Below are positions 44,405 to 51,730 of a stretch of DNA of 64,000 nt, piece by piece. A program made the translations under genes and the position numbers. Origin of the DNA: Nocardia thailandica NBRC 100428 (lineage in GTDB: Bacteria; Actinomycetota; Actinomycetes; Mycobacteriales; Mycobacteriaceae); NCBI RefSeq assembly GCF_000308795.1, contig NZ_BAGK01000312.1:1-64000 (forward strand), in the 5' to 3' direction. The notes under the pieces are model-generated. The model searched no databases. It was given only the letters and a program-made list of their open reading frames with translations, and had not been told where the DNA came from. Positions within the stretch are counted from its first letter, which is position 1, and the number at the start of each line of letters is the position of its first letter.

Positions 44405-44964
44405 ACGACGACGACCGCCGCACCGTCCCGGCCGAGGCCGACGGCCCCGCCCGTCTGTTCGTACCGAAGCGGTGCGCACGCGGCCACGAATTGACCCCGC
44501 GCACAACGACGATCAAGACACGGTTCGCGGGCAAGCGATGCGAGCCGATCGGGTGGGAGTGCGTGCGGTGCCTGCGCGCCCTGCTCTGGCAAGCGCACTA
44601 CCCCGGCAAGCGAGTACCGGCCGACGTGCTCGCCGAGGAACTCTTTACCCGCCAGATGAACGAGACCGTGCACGGCCGCCGAGCCGACTGGACGCGGCGC
44701 GTCGTGTTCCGGTCGGGGTGGCAGTTCACCGACCCGGACCCGACTCCCGAACTTCGCGCCGCCCGAGTCGGGGTGTGCGCCAACGGACACCGGCAACACC
44801 CCGACCGCGTCTACGTCGCGAGCGACGGCCGCGAGTTCTGCCGAACCTGCCGCGCGGAACAGGCCCGCCGTCGGCGGGCAGGGCTACCCAAACCCCCGGA
44901 CCCGCGACCGAACCGGCTACGCGAGCGGTACGCGGCGGGGATGGCGTCGGCGGTGAGCGCGTGA
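44401..44964 (+). CDS. Protein with two zinc-ribbon/HNH-like motifs (187 aa)
   Basis: GTG 44401 overlaps the previous stop (GTGA). The N-terminal half has KRCARGHELTPRTTTIK followed by GWECVRCLRALLWQAH. The C-terminal half has VGVCANGHRQHPDRVYVASD and EFCRTCRAEQARRRRAG. Each is a C..GH...C..C pattern, as in actinophage HNH-like proteins, but the catalytic HNH residues are not evident. A nucleic-acid-binding role is likely. Confidence 0.7.
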   Translation: MNDDDRRTVPAEADGPARLFVPKRCARGHELTPRTTTIKTRFAGKRCEPIGWECVRCLRALLWQAHYPGKRVPADVLAEELFTRQMNETVHGRRADWTRRVVFRSGWQFTDPDPTPELRAARVGVCANGHRQHPDRVYVASDGREFCRTCRAEQARRRRAGLPKPPDPRPNRLRERYAAGMASAVSA

Positions 44965-45194
44965 GCCGCCGGCCCGGTACCAGCGGGTCGGACCCGACGG
45001 CGCGGGTCGCGGTCGCGGCCATCGACCGCGAACGGGCCGGTGTCGCAACGGGATGGCGCGCCCACTACGACCCGCACCGGCGGCCGGTTACAGACGACGA
45101 GCGGGCCGAGGCCGCGTCGCTCGGGTGGGAGGGGTGGCGGCAGGCGTGCGCGTACCGCGCCTACCGGCGAGCGCGGTTCGGGGCCGGGGCGTGA
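44961..45194 (+). CDS. Small basic protein (77 aa)
   Basis: GTG 44961 overlaps the previous stop (GTGA). The helical stretch AVAAIDRERAGVATGWRAHY and ASLGWEGWRQACAYRAYRRA is protein-like. No family recognised; part of the coupled late operon. Confidence 0.6.
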   Translation: MSRRPGTSGSDPTARVAVAAIDRERAGVATGWRAHYDPHRRPVTDDERAEAASLGWEGWRQACAYRAYRRARFGAGA

Positions 45195-45379
45195 TCGTCG
45201 TGCGGGTGTTCGGCCGCGAGGTGCTCGCGATCGGCCGTGACAGCCGCGACGGGGAGGACGGCGACGCCACCGGGGCCGCCGACCTCACCGGCGGGACCTA
45301 CGAACTCGCCGACTACTACCCCGGCCGTCATGAGGTGACGTTGTCGGATCGTCGGCCCCGCTTCGGGTTCCACGCCTAG
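45191..45379 (+). CDS. Small acidic protein (62 aa)
   Basis: GTG 45191 overlaps the previous stop (GTGA). VIVVRVFGREVLAIGRDSRD and YELADYYPGRHEVTLSDRRP resemble small actinophage proteins that begin with a beta hairpin around FGREVL. Function unknown. It ends the coupled series that starts at the terminase gene. Confidence 0.6.
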   Translation: MIVVRVFGREVLAIGRDSRDGEDGDATGAADLTGGTYELADYYPGRHEVTLSDRRPRFGFHA

Positions 45380-45416
45380 CGGGACCGGGTCGGGGCCGGT
45401 CTCTATGCTCTGCGGC

Positions 45417-46004
45417 GTGGATACGTCCGACATCATCGCCACCGTCGCCGCCGTGTTGGCGTTCGGGAGCGCCTGCGTTTCTGCGTGGGCGTTGAAGTAC
45501 GCCCGTAGTCAGGCCGAGACGGCGAAGAAGGCACTAGCGGCGGCCGAGCGGGCCGCGACCGCTGGCGAGAAGTCGGCCGAGTCCGCCGACAAGGCCGCTG
45601 GGGAGGCGCAGCGCTCGGCGGACGCGGCCGAGGAGTCGAACCGGATCGCGGCGCGGGCACTGGAGTTGTCCGAGCCCCCGGCGGTTGCGTGGCAAATCGA
45701 GAGCACGCCGAGCGGGACGTACTACCTGCGCAATGTGGGCACGCGGGAGGCGACAGGGGTTACCGCTGATAGCTCCCGGACGCCCGCGCGGCGGCACGCG
45801 CTCCCCGAGAACGTCACCGTCGCCGCCGGGGACGCCGTTCGGTTCATGACGAGCAATCCCCCGGCGTCGCTGTTTCTCACCTGGGACGGGCAGACCGAAC
45901 CGGTTGCGGTCCCTATGCCTCCACCACTAGCGAGCAACGGACCCCGTGGAATTGCTCCCCGCCATCGGAATGACTTGCCGCCGTTCACGTTTGGTGGTCA
46001 GTAG
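45417..46004 (+). CDS. Membrane-anchored coiled-coil protein (195 aa)
   Basis: GTG 45417 lies seven bases after TATGCT, so a leaderless transcript is likely. One N-terminal membrane helix (DIIATVAAVLAFGSACVSAW) is followed by an Ala/Glu-rich coiled coil (AETAKKALAAAERAATAGEK, about residues 30-80) and a beta-rich C-terminus (AVAWQIESTPSGTYYLRNVG, GDAVRFMTSNPPASLFLTWD). Independent expression and membrane location would suit a superinfection-exclusion or sensing role, but this is inference. Confidence 0.65.
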   Translation: MDTSDIIATVAAVLAFGSACVSAWALKYARSQAETAKKALAAAERAATAGEKSAESADKAAGEAQRSADAAEESNRIAARALELSEPPAVAWQIESTPSGTYYLRNVGTREATGVTADSSRTPARRHALPENVTVAAGDAVRFMTSNPPASLFLTWDGQTEPVAVPMPPPLASNGPRGIAPRHRNDLPPFTFGGQ

Positions 46005-46177
46005 TAGTCGGGTCGACGTCGGCCGCGCCGGTTGGCATCTCGTCGACGTTCCGCCTCGACGCGCTCGCGGATGTGCTCGACGGTGCGTTCCGGCGGTATG
46101 CGCTGCGGCCACCAGATCGCCGCGACCAGGACGACGAGCGGCAGGCCGACCGCGACCACCCACCCGAGCGCGATCAC
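45998..46177 (-). CDS. Small membrane protein (59 aa)
   Basis: GTG 46177 overlaps the previous stop (GTGA). One membrane helix (LGWVVAVGLPLVVLVAAIWW) is followed by a strongly basic tail (RERVEAERRRDANRRGRRRP). It is the last gene of a three-gene minus-strand operon and its end overlaps the convergent gene by seven bases. Confidence 0.6.
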   Translation of the reverse strand: MIALGWVVAVGLPLVVLVAAIWWPQRIPPERTVEHIRERVEAERRRDANRRGRRRPDYY

Positions 46178-46404
46178 CCGTCGGCCCTCACGCCCGCGCC
46201 GTTGAGCGGGGCGGGTCGACCGTCGCGCGCTTCGGCCGCCGTGAGCCAATCGGCGACGTTGTCCAACGTCCCGGTGACGACCACGCGGAACGGGCTGCAC
46301 AACTCCCACCCGTACGGCGGTTCGGGTGCTCGCCGGATCGACAGCGACCGGCGCGCGGCCCGCTTGGTGAGCGCGTCGAGCCGGGGTTGTATCGCGCTGC
46401 TCAT
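46174..46404 (-). CDS. Hypothetical protein (76 aa)
   Basis: ATG 46404 overlaps the previous stop (ATGA), and its stop overlaps the next start. MSSAIQPRLDALTKRAARRS, LSIRRAPEPPYGWELCSPFR and VVVTGTLDNVADWLTAAEAR form a plausible alpha/beta mini-domain. No family recognised; similar short proteins occur in actinobacterial islands upstream of XRE-TPR genes. Confidence 0.6.
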   Translation of the reverse strand: MSSAIQPRLDALTKRAARRSLSIRRAPEPPYGWELCSPFRVVVTGTLDNVADWLTAAEARDGRPAPLNGAGVRADG

Positions 46405-46526
46405 GACGCGCGCCGCTTCGGTTCCCACCGTTCGAGCGCTTCCAACAGTCGCCGAATGACGGTCGGCGGCGCGCTCGGCACCGGGTGCGGTCGTTTCGTG
46501 TGCGGCGTGCGCTGGGGTAGTGACAC
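46401..46526 (-). CDS. Tiny basic protein (41 aa)
   Basis: GTG 46526 has a strong AGGAGGGG site. The product, VSLPQRTPHTKRPHPVPSAP then PTVIRRLLEALERWEPKRRA, ends in an amphipathic helix. It starts the three-gene minus-strand operon that is divergent from the XRE-TPR gene. Confidence 0.5.
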   Translation of the reverse strand: MSLPQRTPHTKRPHPVPSAPPTVIRRLLEALERWEPKRRAS

Positions 46527-46710
46527 GGTCCCCTCCTGGCGGTGCTCTGCGTGGCGAATGCGCCCACCGCCGGAGAGCTTTCGCCATCGTCCGCGTAGCT
46601 CACTACGCCCGATGTGCCGAGCATCGGCGCCCGGTATACCCCGGCGGTGGGGCTGTGTGAATCCTGCGCGCCGAGCACCGGGCGAACCGGTAGCCATCAA
46701 CCACCGTGCG

Positions 46711-46733
46711 AGGTAGGGGGATTCCCCCTACCT
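46711..46733. promoter_or_regulatory. Palindromic operator between divergent genes
   Basis: AGGTAGGGGG and CCCCCTACCT are perfect arms around ATT, in the 334-bp gap between the three-gene minus operon and the XRE-TPR regulator. A second hairpin, CCCCCGGCC/GGCCGGGGG (46797-46818), lies in the regulator's leader, nested between TCGCGGA and TCCGCGA. The first is a likely regulator binding site, the second a leader structure. Confidence 0.55.
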
Positions 46734-46860
46734 GACTCCCTGGTGAGACCACACCAGCGGCCCTATCCTGGGGTGACCTCTTCGCGGAGGACATCGCCCC
46801 CGGCCGACGGGCCGGGGGTATCCGCGAGGCGGTCCCATCCCGCGAAGAAGGCAGGCCGCT

Positions 46861-48087
46861 ATGCCGACTCCTGACGAACTCGCCGCCCGCGCCATAGGCG
46901 AGCGCATCCAGAACATCCGCACGCGCACCGGCCGGACCCGCGCCGTCGTCGCCGGTCTCGTCGGCCGGTCCGAGGATTGGCTACGCGACGTCGAGAAGGG
47001 CCGCCTACAGCACCCGCCGGGGCTTGAAATGCTGCTCAAGATCGGGCAGGCGCTCGGCGTGCGGGACCTGACCGAGATCACCGGGGAGCATGAGTTGCTC
47101 GTCGGCATCTCCCGTCGGGCCGGGCACCCTGTCGTCCCTGCCATCCGCGAGGCGATCGAGGGTGTCGACCTCACGCCGTCGCCGTCGCCGATCGACACTG
47201 TCGAGCTCGCCGCGCGGGTCGAACGCGCTTGGCGTCTGTGGCACACATCGGCGACCCCGCGTGCCGACGCGGGCGCGATGCTGCCCGAACTCATCCGTGA
47301 CGGCCGCCGCGCGCTGCGCACCCTCGACGGACAGGAACGCCGCGCCGCCGCCGCTGCCCTGTCGGGTGCCTACGCACTGTCCGAACAAGTCCTTGCGTGG
47401 GTCGCCGACGCCCCGCTGTTGTGGCTCGCCGCCGACCGCTGCATGTCGGCCGCCGAGATCGCCGACGACCCCGTGACGCTCGCGTCCGCGTCGTGGGTGC
47501 TCGGCAACGTCTGGCGCTCGACAGGCCGCGAGGAAGACGCCTACCGGCTCGCGTCCGACGCCGTCGCGCTACTCGAACCGCACCTAGACGGCGACCAGGA
47601 TGCACAAGCGCTCTGGGGTGCCTGCCAGTTGCACGGCGCGATTACCGCCGCCCGGATCGGCCGGGAGGGTGACGCGCTGCGCGGGATAGATCAGGCCATG
47701 GGGATGGCGCGCGCTCTGCCCGCCGGATCGGCGCACCCGTGGACGCTGTTCGGAATCGCGAACACCGAAATCAGCGCGGTGTCGGTACAGGTGGACTTGC
47801 GCAAGTCGGGGAGCGCGCTCGACGCGGCGAGCGTCGTCGACCCCGACGCGGTGCCGTCGGTCGACCGCCGGTCGCGGTTGTGGCTGGAGCTGTCCCGCGC
47901 GTACGCCCAACAGCGCGACTGGCTCGGCACGCTCGGCGCGCTGCGCACCGGCACGGCCGTTAGCGAGGAGTCGATGAGGTGCCACCCGTTGGCGCGGTCG
48001 CTGGCGGCCGAACTGGTCACCAACGGCGGACGACTCAACGAGCGGGAGTCGCGCGCGCTGGCCTCACGGCTCGGCGTCACGGCCTGA
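46861..48087 (+). CDS. XRE-family regulator with TPR-like domain (408 aa)
   Basis: The XRE HTH covers about residues 10-65 (AIGERIQNIRTRTGRTRAVV, AGLVGRSEDWLRDVEKGRLQ). The rest is a helical repeat domain typical of actinobacterial XRE-TPR regulators (ALRTLDGQERRAAAAALSGA, ADDPVTLASASWVLGNVWRS, LWLELSRAYAQQRDWLGTLG). It is the last island gene, divergent from three small genes. The TPR part probably senses a peptide or protein, possibly a helper-phage or host signal that triggers the island. Confidence 0.85.
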   Translation: MPTPDELAARAIGERIQNIRTRTGRTRAVVAGLVGRSEDWLRDVEKGRLQHPPGLEMLLKIGQALGVRDLTEITGEHELLVGISRRAGHPVVPAIREAIEGVDLTPSPSPIDTVELAARVERAWRLWHTSATPRADAGAMLPELIRDGRRALRTLDGQERRAAAAALSGAYALSEQVLAWVADAPLLWLAADRCMSAAEIADDPVTLASASWVLGNVWRSTGREEDAYRLASDAVALLEPHLDGDQDAQALWGACQLHGAITAARIGREGDALRGIDQAMGMARALPAGSAHPWTLFGIANTEISAVSVQVDLRKSGSALDAASVVDPDAVPSVDRRSRLWLELSRAYAQQRDWLGTLGALRTGTAVSEESMRCHPLARSLAAELVTNGGRLNERESRALASRLGVTA

Positions 48088-48133
48088 CCGACCGCCCCGC
48101 CGGGCGCGGCGCAGCACCCCGGACAAGCAAACG

Positions 48134-48164
48134 ACGGCCCGACGGGATTCACCCGCCGGGCCGT
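48134..48164 (+). terminator. Hairpin terminator after the last island gene
   Basis: ACGGCCCGACGG pairs with CCGCCGGGCCGT (one mismatch) around a short loop, 46 bp after the XRE-TPR stop. The following GTACGTTTGC gives only a weak T content. It probably marks the end of island transcription before the candidate attR. Confidence 0.55.
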
Positions 48165-48254
48165 TGCCGTACGTTTGCTAGTGAGCTGACCAGGGAGAAC
48201 CGCCGAACCCGCTGGTCAGACCCCATGAATCGAGTTCATGTGTGCACGCTTTGC

Positions 48255-48266
48255 AGCACGAATTGA
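48255..48266. repeat. Candidate attR core
   Basis: Exact copy of AGCACGAATTGA found beside int at 33935. It lies 91 bp after the hairpin that ends the last island gene. The following bases are similar as well if one base is skipped (AGCG against GCG). Confidence 0.45.
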
Positions 48267-48302
48267 GCGACATCTACCGACATTGAGCACCATCTACCGA
48301 CA
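48263..48302. repeat. 20-bp tandem direct repeat at the island edge
   Basis: TTGAGCGACATCTACCGACA (48263-48282) is followed directly by TTGAGCACCATCTACCGACA, with two mismatches. It begins inside the candidate attR core. It could be arm-type integrase sites, in which case the true boundary is further right, or part of an older insertion-sequence end. The region 48303-48441 holds nothing else. Confidence 0.5.
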
Positions 48303-48441
48303 TGTCGGGGACCCTGTCCCTAGATGGGCGAACACGCTGGTCAACTGGGAGAAACCGGGGCCGACCAGCGCCGCCGCCGCGCCGGGTGCTTGAATCTCCG
48401 GGGTAACCCGGCGAGTTCCCCCAATGGCCTCGCCACCTCGT

Positions 48442-49428
48442 TCACCGCCAACCGACCAGCACCCCCTGCGCCGGCATGGCTGCCAGCTTCTCCGGTGTTC
48501 CCCCGTCGACTCCTACCGTGTAGAGGGAAAAGCTGTTGTCGGCGTTGCGATACATGAACGCGACTCTTCGACCATCGGGGCTCGTCACGGGATTGAAGAC
48601 CTTGGCGGTGTTCGTTTTCGGCAGCAGCTCGAGCATCGTGCCGCAGAATCCGATCGACCGAGGTTCCGCAGCGGTTGAGCGCACGACCTGCGCGCCTTTT
48701 GCGTAGGCGTAGTTCCGGCCGACCCACGTCTGCGCGTCGACGGCCGCGCATGCGTCATCGGAGGTGAAGGAGAGCTCGCCGTCCGCGGTGAACAGCGGTC
48801 GGGGGATCAACCCAGTCGACCCCACCGTGTACACCACTCGGCCGCCACTGACCTCTCCTGGTTCCAACATGAGAATCTTGGTTTCCTCCCCGAGACGGTG
48901 CGAGTAGTGAAACCGCCCTTGGCCGTCGAATCCGTGACCTATTCCCGTGACCGGGCCGCTGAAGTCGTTCTTGGAACCCTGCACACCGGCGGTGACATCG
49001 GTGAAATTTCCATCGCGATCCAGCCAGCCCGCATGGAGGTCTCCGTTGATCTTCCTGTTGGCGAGGACTCGCGTCAGGTCGGGCGACACGAGCGTGCGGA
49101 ACTCGAGCTCGCTGTCCAGCCCTGGCTGATGCAAACCGCCGAGCAGTGACGCGCCGGGAAAGCGGGCGACCGGACTCCGCTGTCCGGTGCTGGGGTCCAC
49201 GATCTGGATCACCAAGGCATTCGGGTTGCTGACGTATTGGGCAAAGAGCAGACCATGAGTGGGCGCCGATGCCGCCGATGTCGATGTGGCCAGCGGTGTG
49301 CTGGTGGGCATCGTGGTTGTTCCGCTCCTGACATCGTCTGACGTTGAGCAGCTGACCATGCTGGTAGCAGCAATTGCTATGGCGGAGAGCAAGATACGTG
49401 GTCTCAAAGTGGATCCTTGATTAGGCAT
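48442..49428 (-). CDS. Lipoprotein with beta-propeller-like domain (up to 328 aa)
   Basis: The N-terminal signal (RPRILLSAIAIAATSMVSCS) ends in a lipobox-like VSC, followed by a Ser/Thr-rich linker. The rest contains TolB-like blade motifs (TLVSPDLTRVLANRKING, NPVTSPDGRRVAFMYRNADN, SFSLYTVGVDGGTPEKLAAM). It is probably anchored outside the membrane and involved in binding. ATG 49428 lacks a ribosome site; TTG 49404, preceded by AAGGATCC, is a better start on that ground. Function unknown. Confidence 0.7.
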   Translation of the reverse strand: MPNQGSTLRPRILLSAIAIAATSMVSCSTSDDVRSGTTTMPTSTPLATSTSAASAPTHGLLFAQYVSNPNALVIQIVDPSTGQRSPVARFPGASLLGGLHQPGLDSELEFRTLVSPDLTRVLANRKINGDLHAGWLDRDGNFTDVTAGVQGSKNDFSGPVTGIGHGFDGQGRFHYSHRLGEETKILMLEPGEVSGGRVVYTVGSTGLIPRPLFTADGELSFTSDDACAAVDAQTWVGRNYAYAKGAQVVRSTAAEPRSIGFCGTMLELLPKTNTAKVFNPVTSPDGRRVAFMYRNADNSFSLYTVGVDGGTPEKLAAMPAQGVLVGWR

Positions 49429-49641
49429 GGGGGAAGGGCCTTGCAGCGGTGTTCGGAGGGTCGGGAGCGGCCCTCTCGACCAGCACTCCGATCGCTGAGC
49501 TGAGGCGACACCTGCTGGGGTTAGGTCGGCGACAGCACCAGGAGGCCGGTTGTGGATGATCTGTCGGCGATCTCGCTCACCGCCGCGCGCCTCCTACCTT
49601 CGCGTTCGCAGTGCATCGACTCACCTACGAAGGGCATCTCT

Positions 49642-50220
49642 TCACTGTGGACACAGCGTGGCGCGCAGCTCGGCTTCGATCTCGTCCTGGGTGGCCGCTA
49701 CATTTCCTACCGTCCAAGTCGCCCCTGACTGCCGAGACTTGCATGCTGCGAGCCCCGAATGCAGTGTGCTGCCGCGGCTGCCTTCGAGTGCTTTGCGATG
49801 TTGATCGATGTCGACGCCGTTGGCACGCATCCAATCTTCTGACGGAATGTGCTGACAGACCCATGAGGTGTACTGCACGGCGGCCCCGGTCGGCAAACGC
49901 CCAAATTCTCGCTCGACCGTCGTGAACATGGCGCGCGCCGACGCCGACGCATCGGCGCCAGTCGCTGCGCCAAGTGCGGATATAGAACGGGCGAGGTCGG
50001 AGATGAATTGCTCTACGGACGGGTCGACCAAGTATCGGTCACAGCCGTCTTCGACGAGATTGCCGCTCGGCTGCGGCGCCGGAGTCGTCGACCCAGGCAA
50101 GACTGCGCCGCCGCCCTCGATTTGCTCTCCGCTGCACGCCAGAGTCCCCGCAATGACCACAATGACCACCGCGCCGGCCCAGAGACGACGTCCGCACGCC
50201 GATCCACCGCCCAGTTGCAT
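49642..50220 (-). CDS. Lipoprotein of unknown function (192 aa)
   Basis: MQLGGGSACGRRLWAGAVVI then VVIAGTLACSGE gives a signal peptide with lipobox TLAC. The mature domain is about 160 residues with an even number of cysteines (EDGCDRYL, WVCQHIPSED, LAACKSRQ, ATLCPQ), likely disulfide-bonded outside the cell. The start at 50220 is chosen for the signal peptide; the eight codons before it add nothing. The 482 bp upstream (50221-50702) hold no supportable gene. Confidence 0.7.
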   Translation of the reverse strand: MQLGGGSACGRRLWAGAVVIVVIAGTLACSGEQIEGGGAVLPGSTTPAPQPSGNLVEDGCDRYLVDPSVEQFISDLARSISALGAATGADASASARAMFTTVEREFGRLPTGAAVQYTSWVCQHIPSEDWMRANGVDIDQHRKALEGSRGSTLHSGLAACKSRQSGATWTVGNVAATQDEIEAELRATLCPQ

Positions 50221-50702
50221 GTGCCGAGGATAGATGACACCCACGCCCGGCTATGTCCGCCGAACAACGGACAGTTCCAGACAGGAATCCGTCACCCAGC
50301 TGCCGAGGCGACCGGGTCATAGAGCAACCGCACTAGGTCATGTCTCGCAGTACCTTCAGCCATTCGACCGTGAGGGCCATGACGATCCCGGCTCGGTAGT
50401 GCCTGTCGGTTGGGTTGCCGCAGCCTGCCTGTGTGTCCGAACGCGTCGAATAGGTCCGATGTCCGATCACGGGCAGCGCTGCCACACCAGCTGCACAGGC
50501 GGCGTTTCCGACGACGACCCGGTGCTCACGAATTGGGCGGGACCATGGGACCTGGGCCGTTGTGGGCGTTGGGTACGTCGATCGACTCCGGTGTCCCCTG
50601 TTCGACCGATACACCCTTGTCTGAGCACGTCATACGGTTTTCGAGTCAGTTTGCACGACCTTGCCTGATGAAGAGAATGCCGAAGTAGCGGAGGAACAGA
50701 CT

Positions 50703-51242
50703 GTGCGTACGACGATGAATTCGAAGACCGCGTGGGCGACGGTGGGCCTTGCGACGTTGGCGTTGTCGCTCAGCGCGGTGCCGGGCGTGTCGCTAGCCGA
50801 CACCGGCAGCGGTGATTCCGGCAGCGCGGTGATCGATACCGGTAGTGGAGTGCTCGATGGCGTCATCGACACGGGCAGCGGCATCCTCGACGGCGGAAGT
50901 GGCGTCTTGGGTGATTTGTTCGGTAGCGGATCAGCGGCGACGCAGCAGTGCAACAACTCGACCAAGTCCGGCGGCGAGGGCGTCACCACGACCATTCATC
51001 AGCTCGGCACCGCAGGCCCGACCAGATTCGTTCTGGTCTATGAGACCTACGACGTCCCTGATCGTATCCAAGTGTTCTATCAAGGCGCCCAGATTCACGA
51101 CACCGGCTATGTAGGCGACCAGATCAACCAGGGCACCGGTTCGACGGTCGTCGCGGTCCCGGCCGGCGCAGCGACGTCGGTCACGGTCCGGGTCACCGGC
51201 CCGAGCGGCACCAAGTGGGACTACACCGTCCGCTGCCCCTAG
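50703..51242 (+). CDS. Secreted protein with DTGSG repeats (179 aa)
   Basis: GTG 50703 has GGAGG eight bases upstream; ATG 50715 is also possible. A signal peptide (KTAWATVGLATLALSLSAVP, GVSLA) is followed by a linker with repeated DTGSG units (DTGSGDSGSAVIDTGSGVLD, VIDTGSGILDGGSG). The C-terminal domain of about 100 residues (CNNSTKSGGEGVTTTIHQLG, RFVLVYETYDVPDRIQVFYQ) resembles a calcium-binding or adhesion-type beta-sandwich. Probably exported and cell-surface associated. Function unknown. Confidence 0.7.
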   Translation: MRTTMNSKTAWATVGLATLALSLSAVPGVSLADTGSGDSGSAVIDTGSGVLDGVIDTGSGILDGGSGVLGDLFGSGSAATQQCNNSTKSGGEGVTTTIHQLGTAGPTRFVLVYETYDVPDRIQVFYQGAQIHDTGYVGDQINQGTGSTVVAVPAGAATSVTVRVTGPSGTKWDYTVRCP

Positions 51243-51430
51243 GCAGTCGCTTGGACCGGGCGCGAAGTCGGGAACATGTTCGTTCCTTTTGCGCGTGGCG
51301 GCTCGACCGGTGTTCATCGGGTTGCCGCAAAGGCTGCAGCGCTCGGTTGCCATGCGAGAACGTCGGTGTGATCGCTGGTGCCTGGCGTCGCCGCCTCGCC
51401 GGGCGGGTCTGACAAGGAAGGGGGCTGGCC

Positions 51431-51730
51431 ATGGAGAACGTTTCGAGCCTGTTCCTGATCGGTCTCGTGGGGTTTGCAGTGGTGTGCGGCGCGCTGGCCG
51501 CTGCGATCGTGGCTGCCAAGGGCAACAATAGTGTCGGCTACTTCGTGCTCGCGGTGGTGTCCGGAGTGATCGGGATCGTTGTAGCGCTGGTGGTACCTGG
51601 TCGGGCGCGACCCCCGCGCGGGTGGAAGCGGATTCATCGCCCACGATGCGGCACCGAACAGAACGTCGAGCCTGGCAAGTCCGAGTTCGTCTGCTGGCAA
51701 TGCGAATTCGATGGCCCGCCGGAGTGGTAG
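51431..51730 (+). CDS. Two-TM protein with C-terminal zinc ribbon (99 aa)
   Basis: ATG 51431 follows AAGGGGGCTGGCC. Two membrane helices (LFLIGLVGFAVVCGALAAAI, VGYFVLAVVSGVIGIVVALV) are followed by a basic stretch and a half zinc ribbon (HRPRCGTEQNVEPG, KSEFVCWQCEFDGPP). The stop overlaps the kinase GTG (TAGTG), so it is probably cotranslated with the sensor kinase and may be its accessory membrane component. Confidence 0.7.
   Translation: MENVSSLFLIGLVGFAVVCGALAAAIVAAKGNNSVGYFVLAVVSGVIGIVVALVVPGRARPPRGWKRIHRPRCGTEQNVEPGKSEFVCWQCEFDGPPEW

Larger units (their letters stand above)
33935..48266. mobile_element. Integrated, satellite-like genomic island (about 14.3 kb)
   Basis: Bounded by candidate 12-bp direct repeats, with the integrase gene immediately inside the left end. 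It encodes integrase, XRE repressor, AlpA/Xis-like protein, many small overlapping genes, a PrimPol-helicase, an origin-like region, a terminase small subunit and an XRE-TPR regulator. Integration and control genes read left, replication and packaging genes read right, as in phage-inducible islands. No capsid, portal, large terminase, tail or lysis gene is present. phiRv1/phiRv2 of Mycobacterium tuberculosis are the closest familiar layout, but those carry capsid and protease genes. Exact ends are uncertain. Confidence 0.7.

Noticed and set aside
50787..50912. DTGS motifs resembling the aspartyl-protease active site
   Set aside because: The repeats lie in a disordered linker right after the signal peptide, without the flanking hydrophobic strands or the second lobe of such proteases.
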